Source: Aquimonas sp964586455 (GTDB lineage: Bacteria; Pseudomonadota; Gammaproteobacteria; Xanthomonadales; Xanthomonadaceae). From it: a stretch of DNA of 64,000 nt. Below, piece after piece: positions 45,987-55,580 of the stretch (position 1 is the stretch's first letter; each line of letters opens with the position of its first letter). The position numbers and the translations under genes were made by a program. The stretch covers positions 1-64,000 of the forward strand of contig CAZPHV010000018.1 in NCBI GenBank assembly GCA_964586455.1, given 5' to 3'. The notes beneath the pieces were generated by a model. The model was not told the origin of the DNA. It did no database searches and was given only the letters and a program-made list of their open reading frames with translations.

Positions 45987-46373
45987 ATGGCCACACCCGC
46001 CGCCTGCGGTGTACTGATCTACGCCAAACAGCTCGACCCGATGTCGGCCTTCTACCAGCGCGTACTCGCCGCGCGCGAAGTGCATGCCGATGAGCAGCAC
46101 CGCGTGCTGCGGTCGACCGATGCAGAGCTGATCCTGCACGCGATTCCACCGCACATCGCCGCGGAGATCCGCATCGACTCGCCGCCGCAGCCGCGCGAGG
46201 ATCAGGCGATCAAGCCGTTCTTCACCGTACCGAGCCTGGCCGACGCCGAGCGCGCGGTTCTGGCCTGCGGCGGCCGACTGCATGGCCCGGTCTGGCCCGG
46301 GCCGGGGCTGCGCGTGCGCAACGTCTGCGACCCGGAGGGCAACATCCTGCATCTGCGGGAACGCGTCGGCTGA
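45987..46373 (+). CDS. VOC-superfamily (glyoxalase-like) protein
   Basis: This 128-residue protein has one betaalphabetabetabeta pair of modules typical of vicinal oxygen chelate folds: VLIYAKQLDPMSAFYQRVL at the start and VRNVCDPEGNILHLRE at the end, where DPEGN and the following residues carry the usual metal-side signature. The substrate is unknown. The ATG follows GGGAGAACGTA. Confidence 0.88.
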   Translation: MATPAACGVLIYAKQLDPMSAFYQRVLAAREVHADEQHRVLRSTDAELILHAIPPHIAAEIRIDSPPQPREDQAIKPFFTVPSLADAERAVLACGGRLHGPVWPGPGLRVRNVCDPEGNILHLRERVG

Positions 46374-46503
46374 GTCGGACGCGCCAGGACACCGGTGGCC
46401 TGGACGAACAACGGCGATCGAGGCGGCGATCGAAGTGCGCTTGACGTCTTCTTGCCGCCGCGCCGAGCAGGCTGGGTGTCTCTTTTCATTTACGGCGGCG
46501 ACC

Positions 46504-47271
46504 ATGCCCCTCACCCGTAGCGCTTCAATGATTGGCGCGTGCGCAGCACTCGCCGTATTTGCCGCCGATGTCCAGGCCCAGAACGATCGCCGCGGTCCCC
46601 CGACCTGGAGTGCCGGCGTGATGGGCATCGTCCGCGATACGCCCTATCGCGAGGCTGACAACGACAGCATCGTGGTGCCCTTCCTCGGCTATGAGGGCGA
46701 GCGCCTGTACTTCCGCGGTCTGAATCTCGGCTGGAAGCTCGACCCTGCCGCCGACATCCAGATCGAGCTGATCGCCCGCGCGCGACTGGACGGTTTCGAG
46801 GCCAACGATTCACCGGCCTTCGCCGGCATGGACGAGCGCGAGCGCTCGCTGGAGCTGGGTGCGTCCGCCAGCCGCGCGCTGGGCCCGGGCCGCATCGAAT
46901 TCGCGGCGTTCACGGATGCGCTGGACCGCAGCGGCGGGCAGGAACTGGACCTGATGTGGCGCGGCGACTTTGGCCAGGGCCCATTCCGCGTGCAGCCCGA
47001 AGTCGGTCTGCGCTGGCAGAGCGCCGATCTGGTCGATTACTACTTCGGCGTGCGCGCGGACGAGGCGACTGCGCTGCGTCCGGCCTACCGCGCGGGCGCG
47101 GCCCTGGTGCCGCGTTTGGCCGTGAATGGGCTGGCGCCACTGGGTGGACGGTGGAGCCTGTTCGCGCGCCTGTCTTTCGACGACCTGCCGGACGCGATGA
47201 CTGACAGCCCGCTGGTAAATCGCGGTAGCGAACGCCGCGCGTTCGTGGGCTTGGTGTACGGGTTCCGTTGA
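46504..47271 (+). CDS. MipA/OmpV-family outer-membrane protein
   Basis: This 255-residue outer-membrane beta-barrel has a signal peptide (about 5-24, ending VQAQ). Landmarks are APxxxG-like strands (TWSAGVMGIVRDTPYREAD), VVPFLGYEGERLYFRGLNLG and the C-terminal strand RRAFVGLVYGFR ending in Arg after Phe, as in this family. MipA scaffolds murein enzymes in E. coli, but many homologues respond to antibiotics or osmotic stress. Start: the ATG before PLTRSASM. Confidence 0.88.
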   Translation: MPLTRSASMIGACAALAVFAADVQAQNDRRGPPTWSAGVMGIVRDTPYREADNDSIVVPFLGYEGERLYFRGLNLGWKLDPAADIQIELIARARLDGFEANDSPAFAGMDERERSLELGASASRALGPGRIEFAAFTDALDRSGGQELDLMWRGDFGQGPFRVQPEVGLRWQSADLVDYYFGVRADEATALRPAYRAGAALVPRLAVNGLAPLGGRWSLFARLSFDDLPDAMTDSPLVNRGSERRAFVGLVYGFR

Positions 47272-47457
47272 TCCCAGGGAAGGCGAGGGCAACCCCAGCC
47301 GGGCGGTGTTCTGGCGTCGAGACCCCGGCTCAGGTCCGGACGCCCTCACGCTGACGCTGGAAAGTGCTGGCGCGATTTCCGGCCGGCCACCCATGGCAAA
47401 CCGCAAGCCCGGATGCCCCCGGGTTTCCCAAGGTGACCGGCATGGCCGACGCGAGGC

Positions 47458-47937
47458 TCAATGCTGCGCGTGCCCAGCCGTTGGCCTGCCGCTGCGATCC
47501 GCCACCTCGAACTCGACGGTGATGGCTTCATCGCCATCGAAGCGCAGCGTGACCGGAATCTTCTCGCCTTCAGCGAACGGCGGATCCGGGTTGAAGAACA
47601 TCAGGTGGTCAGCGCCGGGCTTCAGCGCGATGCCGGCGCCGGCCGGGATCTCGATGCCATCAGGCAGGCGTCGCATGCGCATGACGCCGTCAACTTCGAC
47701 CATGGTGTGGATCTCCATGCTCGTGGTGCGCGGGCAGTCAGCGCCCAGCAGTTGACGCGGGCGATCACCGCCGTTGTGGATCTCCACATAGCCGCCGCCC
47801 ACGCGCGCGCCTGGCGGCATAGGTCGCGCCCAGGCTTCGCTGACCTGCAGCTCGCTCGACTGCGCAGCCGACAACGTGGGAGATCCAGGCAGCAGCGCTG
47901 CCAGCATCAGAGCGGACGCGGCGAGTCGAATCAGCAT
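47458..47937 (-). CDS. Periplasmic copper chaperone PCu(A)C
   Basis: This 159-residue exported protein carries Cu(I) in the periplasm, usually to cytochrome c oxidase. The signal peptide (about 4-25) precedes a beta-rich domain with the family copper motif in order: EIHTMVEVDGVMRMR, then IPAGAGIALKPGADHLM (His and Met ligands in both). It ends with a His-containing tail, TAGHAQH. The ATG follows GAGGT. It is far from the Cus operon and has no sco or cox neighbour. Confidence 0.92.
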   Translation of the reverse strand: MLIRLAASALMLAALLPGSPTLSAAQSSELQVSEAWARPMPPGARVGGGYVEIHNGGDRPRQLLGADCPRTTSMEIHTMVEVDGVMRMRRLPDGIEIPAGAGIALKPGADHLMFFNPDPPFAEGEKIPVTLRFDGDEAITVEFEVADRSGRPTAGHAQH

Positions 47938-48304
47938 GCGGGTGACCTCAGAACGAAAGACCGGCCGCATGCTAAGCGCATCCGGGTGAATGCGGGATGC
48001 GACCGCTTGTCGCACACGCCGTGTCTGTGCGTTGCGGTCGAGCTGCGAGGCGGCGTGCCGGTGCCCGCGGGGCCGCGCTGGCGGTCGCAGTGTCGGCCGT
48101 GACCCGATTCCAACCGGGGCGGCAGGGCGCTTGGCGAGTGCCGCCACGGTTTGATTGCGTCCCCGACGCTTGGAGCCGACTGCATGCTGTGCGCAAGCGC
48201 GAGGCCTGTGCTTGATCGACCTCGGCTCCTCTCTGCGAGTAGATCCGGTACAACCCAACCGCCCGCCCGGTGGCGCTGGGCCCGATACGAGGAGGCGCCC
48301 CCCG
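47938..48304. other. Intergenic region, no feature seen
   Basis: Divergent spacer between the copper chaperone and sigma factor genes. No gene, palindromic repeat or clear promoter was identified by eye. A GAGGAGG ribosome-binding site lies before 48305. Confidence 0.6.
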
Positions 48305-48949
48305 ATGCTAGTCTTGCAGCCCGATTCGCCAGACGTTGTAGCGACCGTGGTCGATGAACTTCCCTGTGGGCGCGAGGCTGCGATCACCGCGCTTCTGGCT
48401 GACTGGCACCGAGGTGACAGGTCGGCTGAGGATCGGCTTGTGCGCAGCATCTACCCGGTGCTTCGCGATATGGCGCGGGCGCAGGTGCGACGCAATGCTC
48501 GCGTGCTGACGCTCAGCGCCACGGAGCTGGCGCATGAGGCCTACGAGCGACTGGCCCCGCAGAAGGCGGTGGACTGGAAGAACCGCGATCACTTCTTTGC
48601 GATTGCCGCGACCGTCATTCGGCGCGTGGTGGTGGACTACCTGCGTGAGCGCAACGCGGAGAAGCGCGGCGGCGGAATGCCCTTCGTGCAGCTGGAAGAC
48701 GTCGCCCTGGGCGAGTTGCCGATGCAGCCGGACATGGTCGACTGGCTGGCCGTGGACCAGGCGCTGACCGAGCTCGCCGAGTCCGATCCTGACTGCGCCC
48801 GTGTCGTCGAGCTGCGGCTGTTCTCGGGGCTCTCGGTCGAACAGATCGCCGCGGTCATGGATTCTTCCACCGCCACCGTCGGACGTCAGTGGCGCTTCGC
48901 CCGCACCTGGCTGGCGGACCGCCTGGACATTCCAGACGCTCCGCGCTGA
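48305..48949 (+). CDS. ECF-type RNA polymerase sigma factor (TIGR02999-like)
   Basis: This 214-residue sigma factor has region 2 (LTLSATELAHEAYERLAP, DWKNRDHFFAIAATVIRRVVVDYLR) and region 4 (VVELRLFSGLSVEQIAAVM, TATVGRQWRFARTWLADRL). The sequence fits the group found next to Ser/Thr kinase-TPR proteins in Xanthomonadales. The kinase gene starts 10 bp downstream, so the pair is likely an operon in which the kinase controls, or responds with, the sigma factor. Confidence 0.92.
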   Translation: MLVLQPDSPDVVATVVDELPCGREAAITALLADWHRGDRSAEDRLVRSIYPVLRDMARAQVRRNARVLTLSATELAHEAYERLAPQKAVDWKNRDHFFAIAATVIRRVVVDYLRERNAEKRGGGMPFVQLEDVALGELPMQPDMVDWLAVDQALTELAESDPDCARVVELRLFSGLSVEQIAAVMDSSTATVGRQWRFARTWLADRLDIPDAPR

Positions 48950-48959
48950 TGAGGTGGCT

Positions 48960-51485
48960 GTGACTTCACCTCCCACCCGTGACCCGGATCGACTGAAGCG
49001 ACTGCTGCAGCTCTTCAACATCGCGGTAGACATGCCGGTCGAAGAGCGCATTCGCTACATCGCTGCGCAAACCGGTCCCGATATCGCGCTGCGGATGGAG
49101 CTGGAGCGCCTGATCGCGCGCGACTTGCATCTGCGGCATGCGCATACCGTGTCCGCGATCGACCGGCTGACCGGCGACATCGACGACCCCTTCGAGGAGC
49201 GCGACTACAGCGGCCAGACCCTCGGCCGCTACTCGTTGGCCGAGGAGATTGGCCGCGGCGGAATGGGGCGTGTGCACGCCGCCCGCCGCACCGACGGTGA
49301 GTTCGAGCAGGAAGTCGCGGTCAAGCTTGTAAGCCGACAGATGGTCAACCCGGCGCTGCTGCGGCGGTTCTCCAGCGAGCGGCGCATGCTGGCCGCGCTT
49401 GACCATCCCGGCATCTGCCGTCTGCTTGACGCCGGCAGCGCCGAGGACGGCACGCCCTGGGTGGCGATGGAGCGCGTGCGCGGCGAGCCGATCACCCGCT
49501 ACTGCGATGCTCACTCACTGGGTCTGCACGCGCGTCTCCGCTTGTTCCGGCAGGTGCTGGACGCATGCTCGCATGCCCATCGAAACCTGATCGTGCACCG
49601 CGATCTCAAGCCTTCCAACATCCTTGTCGATGCGCAGGGCCAGGCGAAGCTGCTGGATTTCGGGATCGCCAAGCCGCTGGACTCCGCGGGTGAGCAGGTC
49701 ACGGGTACGGCGGAGCGCTACTTCACGCTCTCGCACGCGGCGCCGGAGCAGTGGCGAGGTGAGCCAGTGACGGTGGGCTGTGACGTGTATGCGCTCGGCG
49801 TGCTGCTCTATGAGCTGCTCGCCGGCTCGCCGCCGTTCGCCTTCGAGAACCTGAGCCCGGGCCAGATTGAACGTCTGATTCTGCACACGCCGCCCGAGTT
49901 GCCGAGCCGGCGCGCGGGACAAGCGGCCTCCACCGTCGCACTGGCGCGCGGCTTTTCGCAGCCACTCGCGCTGGCACGGAGTCTGCGCGGCGATCTCGAT
50001 TCGATCATCGAGCGAGCTCTTCGAAAGGGCGTGGGCGAGCGCTACGCCACGCTTGAACACTTCGATGCCGATGTCGAGGCGTATCTCGACCAGCGCCCGG
50101 TGACTGCGCGCGGCGGTCATCACTGGTACCGCCTGCGCAAGTTCGTCGGCCGCCATCGCTATGCGGTGGGCGCGGTCGCGGCGGGCAGCATTGCGGCGCT
50201 GGTGCTGGGTGCCGTGATCCTGCAGCAGACCATCGAAGTGGCCCGTGAGCGCGACCGTGCAGAGCAGGCCATCGAGTTCCTGAAGTCGGCCTTCTACGCC
50301 GCCGACCCCGCGCGCAGCGCCGGTGCTGACCTGTCGGCGCGTCAAGTCATGGTGGCTGCGCGGGCCGACCTCGACAGCCTGCGCGCCAGTCAGCCCGAGC
50401 TCTACGCCAGCCTGGCGGCGGTGATCGCCGATGTCGAGCTGGGCCTCGGCCTGTCCGAGAACGCGGCAGGACTCGCCGCGCAGGCCTTGGCTGCGGGCAC
50501 GGCCAAGCCGGTCGAAGCCCAGGCCCTGCGCCTGCTGAAGGCGCGCGCGGACATCCTGGGCGATCGCCTGCAGGCGGCCCACGTGGCCCTGCGCGACTAC
50601 CTCGACGCGGGTGGCGCAGAGACCGCGGAGCTGCGCGTCGTGCGCGGCACCCTGGCCGTGTACGAGCGTCGATATGCCGAGGCCGAGACCGATTTCCGTG
50701 CTGCGCTTGTTGGCTTCAGGTCGGGCACCGCGGACCCGGTCTGGAGCTTCCATGCAAAGCTTGAGCTGGCCTATCTGCAGCGACTGCAGGGCTTGGACGA
50801 ACAAGCGCTTGGAACGCTGGACGAGCTGTTGGCAGAGCAGTCTGTTCTGTACCCGCCGGGCCACCCGAACCTCACGCGGGCGCGACTGCGTCGGGTCGAA
50901 GTGCTGCGTCGGATGGGTCGCATCGACGCTGCGATTACCGAGGCGCGGCGCGCGGTGGACGACATCGTAAGGGCCTACGGCCGCGAGGTGCCGGTGTACG
51001 CTGCTGCGCTCAACACCCTGGCCAACGCCCTCGACAGCGCGGGAGACCCGGCAAAGGCAGTGCCGGTACTGGAGGAAGCGGTCGATCTCTATCGCAGCCA
51101 GCTCGGCCCCGAGCACGGCACCACTCTGCGTGCCCAGTACAACCTCGCGCTTTCGCTGGCACGCACTGCGCCCAGCGACCCGCGCTCGGACCAGTTGTTC
51201 GAGGAAGTGCTGGCGACGGGGCGGCGCGTGTTCGGCGAGACCGGCCAGACGCTTGCCTTCTTCCGCGCCGGTATGGCGGATTCACTGCTGGAGCGGGGAC
51301 GCGCGAGCGAGGCACTGCACATCCTGATGGCGATTCCGCAGTCCATGCTGGAGCAGGCTCCCCCGCCGGTGCGCGCGCTGCTCGCACGAGCCCAAGACCA
51401 GGCCTGCAGCGCGACCGACAGCCGCACGGCTGTTGCCTGTGAGGGCGCGCTGCGCGTGCTCGCCGCGGACTCGACGAAACTTTGA
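48960..51485 (+). CDS. Transmembrane Ser/Thr protein kinase with TPR region, partner of the ECF sigma factor
   Basis: This 841-residue protein begins with a short N-terminal region resembling the sigma-associated domain (LKRLLQLFNIAVDMPVEER). The kinase (about 85-365) has IGRGGMGRVHAAR, VAVKLVSR, HRDLKPSN and LLDFGIA. A membrane helix (about 400-422, AVGAVAAGSIAALVLGAVIL) and a TPR-like C-terminal half follow. Start: GTG behind GAGG, 10 bp after the sigma stop; no ATG exists in a suitable place. It is related in layout to the kinase at 28433. Confidence 0.9.
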   Translation: MTSPPTRDPDRLKRLLQLFNIAVDMPVEERIRYIAAQTGPDIALRMELERLIARDLHLRHAHTVSAIDRLTGDIDDPFEERDYSGQTLGRYSLAEEIGRGGMGRVHAARRTDGEFEQEVAVKLVSRQMVNPALLRRFSSERRMLAALDHPGICRLLDAGSAEDGTPWVAMERVRGEPITRYCDAHSLGLHARLRLFRQVLDACSHAHRNLIVHRDLKPSNILVDAQGQAKLLDFGIAKPLDSAGEQVTGTAERYFTLSHAAPEQWRGEPVTVGCDVYALGVLLYELLAGSPPFAFENLSPGQIERLILHTPPELPSRRAGQAASTVALARGFSQPLALARSLRGDLDSIIERALRKGVGERYATLEHFDADVEAYLDQRPVTARGGHHWYRLRKFVGRHRYAVGAVAAGSIAALVLGAVILQQTIEVARERDRAEQAIEFLKSAFYAADPARSAGADLSARQVMVAARADLDSLRASQPELYASLAAVIADVELGLGLSENAAGLAAQALAAGTAKPVEAQALRLLKARADILGDRLQAAHVALRDYLDAGGAETAELRVVRGTLAVYERRYAEAETDFRAALVGFRSGTADPVWSFHAKLELAYLQRLQGLDEQALGTLDELLAEQSVLYPPGHPNLTRARLRRVEVLRRMGRIDAAITEARRAVDDIVRAYGREVPVYAAALNTLANALDSAGDPAKAVPVLEEAVDLYRSQLGPEHGTTLRAQYNLALSLARTAPSDPRSDQLFEEVLATGRRVFGETGQTLAFFRAGMADSLLERGRASEALHILMAIPQSMLEQAPPPVRALLARAQDQACSATDSRTAVACEGALRVLAADSTKL

Positions 51486-51573
51486 TCGATTGACCCTGCC
51501 GGCTGCGAGTAGAAGAACAGCGGCCGCTCGAGCCGTGTGCGCAAGACCACCCATCACCCATCGGAGAAGTGCC

Positions 51574-52329
51574 GTGTCGAATCTGTCCTTGCAGCCTTCC
51601 GCCCTCGTGGTCATCGGCCTCGCGGCCGTCTCGATGACCGAGGCCCATGCTCGAGATGACTGGCGTTGCGATCGTCCGGCCCATTTCTATCCGCCCGTCG
51701 GCTGTGCGCTGTGGGGCGACCAGCTGGACAAGGGTCTGTGCACGTCCTACCTCGCCACTGGCAACTGGCACTGCCTGAGCAGCTGGGAGCCAGCGCCGCG
51801 AGAGGGTGAGTATTACGACCACGAGATGGCGATCAAGGCACTGCCGGCGCTGAGTCTGCCCCTGCCTTCAGAGTTCGCTTTGCGTGATCCCTCGGACGCA
51901 GGTCGCGGCCTGCGCCTGGTGCTGGATTCCGGCGCGCTGGGCTACGGCGTCGGACGCGCTCTTCCGGTGCTTGAACTGCAAGGTATGGATGCCAAGCGTA
52001 GCGGCGTTTCCCTGCAGATCGAACGCGACGGCCACGGCGGCTTCGAACTGCTGGTGCGCGCGCTCGGCGAGCAGCGACCGCTGGTGCGCCTGCCCTTGGC
52101 GACCGGCCGCAGCAGCGTGCTGGTGGACTGGCGCGTGGACGAACTCAACGGACCTCAGCTGAAGGTGTCCACGGACTTGCAGAGTGTCGAGGTGGGTCTG
52201 CCCGCGCTCGATGCCCAGACCCGCCTGCAACTGTGGCAAAGCCATGGCGTCGAGCTGCACTTCGACGTCAGTGCACGCAAGCCCGAGCGCGTCGACGACG
52301 GCAGCGCATCCGACGCAGTTTCGCGCTGA
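51574..52329 (+). CDS. Exported protein of unknown function
   Basis: This 251-residue protein has a GTG start behind GGAGAAG. The signal peptide (about 8-26, VIGLAAVSMTEAHA) precedes a Cys/Trp-rich N-terminal segment (WRCDRP, GCALWGDQL, GLCTSYL, NWHCLSSWEP) and a beta-rich remainder. I recognise no family. It follows the sigma/kinase pair by 88 bp and ends before a strong hairpin, so it may belong to their transcript. Confidence 0.75.
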   Translation: MSNLSLQPSALVVIGLAAVSMTEAHARDDWRCDRPAHFYPPVGCALWGDQLDKGLCTSYLATGNWHCLSSWEPAPREGEYYDHEMAIKALPALSLPLPSEFALRDPSDAGRGLRLVLDSGALGYGVGRALPVLELQGMDAKRSGVSLQIERDGHGGFELLVRALGEQRPLVRLPLATGRSSVLVDWRVDELNGPQLKVSTDLQSVEVGLPALDAQTRLQLWQSHGVELHFDVSARKPERVDDGSASDAVSR

Positions 52330-53372
52330 TATCAGCGCGGCGCTTGCTGCTCGCAAAGGCCCCGGACATCCGTGTCCGGGGCCTTTGCGTTTGCGCGACG
52401 ACGCTAGCGGACAACGCGAGCCGCAGCGTCGTCAGCGTCGCCAGCGTCGCGGCCTCAGGGAAGCTCTGAACTCTCGTCGCTTGCCCCGCGGCATGCAGAG
52501 CGAGCGCCGACGCTCTGAATCCGGCGTGACCGGGTCTGCACCCGCGGCAGGGTCTCGATCAACGAATCTGTGTGGGAAGGCGGCCTGCAAACCTTCCCCG
52601 GCGGCGCTTGCACGACGGACCGTCGTCAGCCGCGGCAGCGAGCAGCGGCAGGCAAGCGCGGCGAGGGCGCGCGCTGAGCAATGCAGACTGCGCGCGACTG
52701 GGAGCTTCAGGGTGGCGACGCGACAGCAGCGGACCTAAGGTGTGCGGACTCTGGCTTGACCTCGCCTTTCGCTGCAGTGGGCCAAGGGCCACCCTGTGTC
52801 TGCAGCGCGCCGCGAGCACGCGACGCCGGCTGTTCGGGTAAGCGCGCGACACCGACCCGAGCTCGCGTCCGGGTCATGCGAGGCCCGGACGGGCCTATCC
52901 CCAGGGCGACACGCAGATTGCCCACCAAAGTCCCGGCAGCGGCTCGGGCCCAAGCCCTGCCGTTCTTGATGCCGAAGCAGTTCCCGGCCCGGCACGGGTT
53001 CGGTGCCGGCCTTGGTCCGTCGACGCTTCCATAGGGTGGGTCTTGGCCCACCGAAGCCGCGTGCGCGGCTCCCGCTTCGGGCCAGGCGAATGCCAGCGAT
53101 CCATGCTCGAACTGCAGTCGCCTGGTGCGTGATCCTTCGCATCGATCGGCGTCCCTCGTAAGGCTCAAGTCGTTCACGCGGCAAACGAGCGCATTTCGAT
53201 AGCCCAATGCCGACGGAACCGATGCGCCCTGTGCTTGCGGCGGGTCGCCAGCCTTGCAGGTGGAGCATGTGCGGCCTCGCTCGGCGTCCAGGGCGACCGT
53301 CGCGATTCGCATTGGATCCCGGTCAACCGTCGTCGGCCTGGGATTCGCCGATGGACAGGTGATGCGTCGGCG
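52330..53372. other. Long intergenic region with a terminator and two decayed palindromes
   Basis: There is a strong hairpin at 52353-52388. Decayed GGTGGGCC-family copies lie at about 52776-52797 and 53032-53052. Open frames exist on both strands because of the GC bias, but none has a ribosome-binding site and recognisable sequence. Confidence 0.65.
52353..52388 (+). terminator. Strong hairpin after the unknown exported gene
   Basis: The perfect stem GCAAAGGCCCCGGACA pairs with TGTCCGGGGCCTTTGC around TCCG. The A/T ends of the stem (AAA/TTT) form the only U-run, so it is a plausible intrinsic terminator or processing signal for 51574-52329. Confidence 0.7.
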
Positions 53373-55580
53373 TCAGCCGGCCAGGGCCGATGCGGGGTGT
53401 GCCAATGCAGCCTGAGACGGCTGTTGCGATAGCGGATGCTGGCCCGCGTCGGCGGGGCGCAGCAGATCGCGTGGGCGGAAGGTCTGCACGATGCGGCCGC
53501 CGTGCATCACCACCACGCGATCCGCGCTGTGAATGGTTTCGGGGCGGTGGGCGATGATGATGCGGGTGACCTGCATCTGCTTCACCGCGTCATTCACCAG
53601 GCGCTCGCGTTCGACGTCGAGGTGGCTGGTTGCCTCATCCAGGAACAGCAGTTTGGGTTGGCGGTACAGGGCACGCGCCAGCAGCACCCGCTGCTTCTGG
53701 CCACCGGACAGCGAGGTGCCCATGTCACCGATCAAGGTGTTGTAGCCCATCGGCATGACCGCGATGTCTTCGTGCACCGCGGCCATGCGCGCGGCGGCCT
53801 CGATACGCTCTTGATCCGCCTCGGGATCGAACAGCGCGATGTTGTCGGCCAGCGAGCCGGCGAACAGCTGGTCCTCCTGCATCACCGCGCCGAGCATGCC
53901 GCGGTAGCGCCGCATGCCAACCCGTTCCAGTGGCTGTCCGTCGATGAATATTTCGCCCTGCCCAGGTTTGAGCAGACCCAGCATCAGCTTGAGCAGGGTG
54001 GTCTTGCCGCAGCCCGAAGCGCCGATGACCGCAACCGATTCGCCTTCCGCGATCTCAAGATCCAGGTCCTTGACCACCCAGGGTTCACCGTCTGCATAGC
54101 GATAGCTCAGGTTCTTGACTGACAGCGCTGGCCGCAGCTCGGAGTCACTCGCGCTGTGTGCGGTGGTTTCATCCGGCTCGGGTGCGGTCAGCGCGATATC
54201 GGCCAGGCGTTCGCCGTGCAGCCGCAGCATGCGCAGCTCGAACAGCTTCTCGATCAAGGCCGCCGTGCGGGAGGTGAACTGATCCTTGTAGGCGAGGAAG
54301 GCCACCAACATGCCGACCGAGAACTTCGCGTCCAGAACAGCGAGCGCGCCCAGCCAGATGACGATGATGCGCTCCGCGCCGAACAGCAGGCGGTTGGCGG
54401 CGCCAAAGCCCACCCCGAGGCGGACGATGGAGAACTCGCGATTGGCGGTATCGACGTTGAGATTGAAAAAGCGGCCGCGACGATCGGCCGAGCGATCCGC
54501 CAGCTTGATGGTCTGCACCCCGCGGATCGACTCCAGCAGGTGACTTTGCGCCTTGGCGCCGCACACGATCTGCTGTTCAGTGGCTTCACGCAGCGGTGCA
54601 TACAGCACCATACGCAGGCCCAGATACAGCAGCACCGCGCCGACCGCCACCGCCGCCAGCAGCGGCGCGTACAGGCACAACACCACCAGAGTAATGGCGC
54701 CAAGCAAGCCGTCGAGCAGCGCCTCGATGAAGCTCGTGGTGAGCGCGCGCTGGATGGCCTGAAGCGAGCCAAAGCGCGAGACGACATCGCCCAGGTGGCG
54801 CTTCTCGAAGTAGTCGATCGGCAGCCGCAGCAGATGCGCGAACACGTTGGCTGTCCACTGCAGATTAAGGTGGATGCCAAGGAAACCCACAGCCCAGCTG
54901 CGCGCGGCCGACACCGCGGCCTGGAACGCGATCAGCATCAGGAATGCCACGCCCAGCACGGTGACCAAGCTGCGGTCGGAGGTCACCAGAGCGTGGTCGA
55001 TCATCCACTGCATGTGGAAGGGCATGACCAGAACGAACAGCTCCAGCACGAGGGCCAGGGCGAGGATCGTGATCAGTGCGCGCTTGAGCCCCGAAACCTG
55101 ACCCAGCAGCTGGCGCAGGGTGACGCGCTGACGGGCTTCGCCGGCGCGGAAGTCCGCGCCGGGGTGCAGCTCCAGGGCGACCCCGGTGAAGTGACGGGAG
55201 GCTTCCTTCAGGCTCAAGGTGCGCTCACCGTGGGCAGGATCAAGAATCACCACCCGCCGCGCGTCCACCGACTTCAGCACTACGAAGTGGTTCATGTCCC
55301 AGTGCAGCACGCAGGGTGTCTTCAGCTGACTGAGCTCGTCGAGTTCCAGTCTCAGTGCTCGTGCCGTCAAACCCATGCGGCCGGCGATGTCGATCAGCCT
55401 GACCAGGTTGGCGCCCTTCAGCGAGAGCGAGTGCTGCTGGCGCAGCGTTGGCAGGTCCGTCGCCAGTCCGTGGTAGCCCGCCACCATCGCCAGGCAGGCC
55501 AGACCGCATTCGGCCGCTTCGGTCTGCAGGATGGGGCGGAGACGGGAGCGATGGGTGAGGCGGCTGAGGTCAAGACTCAT
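53373..55580 (-). CDS. Peptidase-containing ABC exporter (C39 peptidase, PCAT type) for double-glycine peptides
   Basis: This 735-residue inner-membrane exporter cleaves the leader and exports the peptide. The N-terminal C39 domain has Gln19 and Cys25 in ILQTEAAECGLACLAM, His98 in DMNHFVVL and Asp114 in ILDPAHG, so the catalytic site is complete. The membrane domain (about 165-450) is of the ABC exporter type. The ATPase has Walker A IGASGCGKTT, signature LSGGQKQR and Walker B LLFLDEATSHLD. It is like CvaB/RaxB-type transporters. Six short genes with double-glycine leaders and an HlyD-type adaptor lie within 5 kb, so these are its likely substrates and partner. Confidence 0.95.
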   Translation of the reverse strand: MSLDLSRLTHRSRLRPILQTEAAECGLACLAMVAGYHGLATDLPTLRQQHSLSLKGANLVRLIDIAGRMGLTARALRLELDELSQLKTPCVLHWDMNHFVVLKSVDARRVVILDPAHGERTLSLKEASRHFTGVALELHPGADFRAGEARQRVTLRQLLGQVSGLKRALITILALALVLELFVLVMPFHMQWMIDHALVTSDRSLVTVLGVAFLMLIAFQAAVSAARSWAVGFLGIHLNLQWTANVFAHLLRLPIDYFEKRHLGDVVSRFGSLQAIQRALTTSFIEALLDGLLGAITLVVLCLYAPLLAAVAVGAVLLYLGLRMVLYAPLREATEQQIVCGAKAQSHLLESIRGVQTIKLADRSADRRGRFFNLNVDTANREFSIVRLGVGFGAANRLLFGAERIIVIWLGALAVLDAKFSVGMLVAFLAYKDQFTSRTAALIEKLFELRMLRLHGERLADIALTAPEPDETTAHSASDSELRPALSVKNLSYRYADGEPWVVKDLDLEIAEGESVAVIGASGCGKTTLLKLMLGLLKPGQGEIFIDGQPLERVGMRRYRGMLGAVMQEDQLFAGSLADNIALFDPEADQERIEAAARMAAVHEDIAVMPMGYNTLIGDMGTSLSGGQKQRVLLARALYRQPKLLFLDEATSHLDVERERLVNDAVKQMQVTRIIIAHRPETIHSADRVVVMHGGRIVQTFRPRDLLRPADAGQHPLSQQPSQAALAHPASALAG

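Noticed and set aside
49515..51116. Minus-strand open frame of 533 codons
   Set aside because: Antisense to the Ser/Thr kinase gene; no motifs.
52681..53034. Plus-strand frame of 117 codons in the long intergenic region
   Set aside because: It runs through a decayed palindrome, has no ribosome-binding site and no recognisable sequence.
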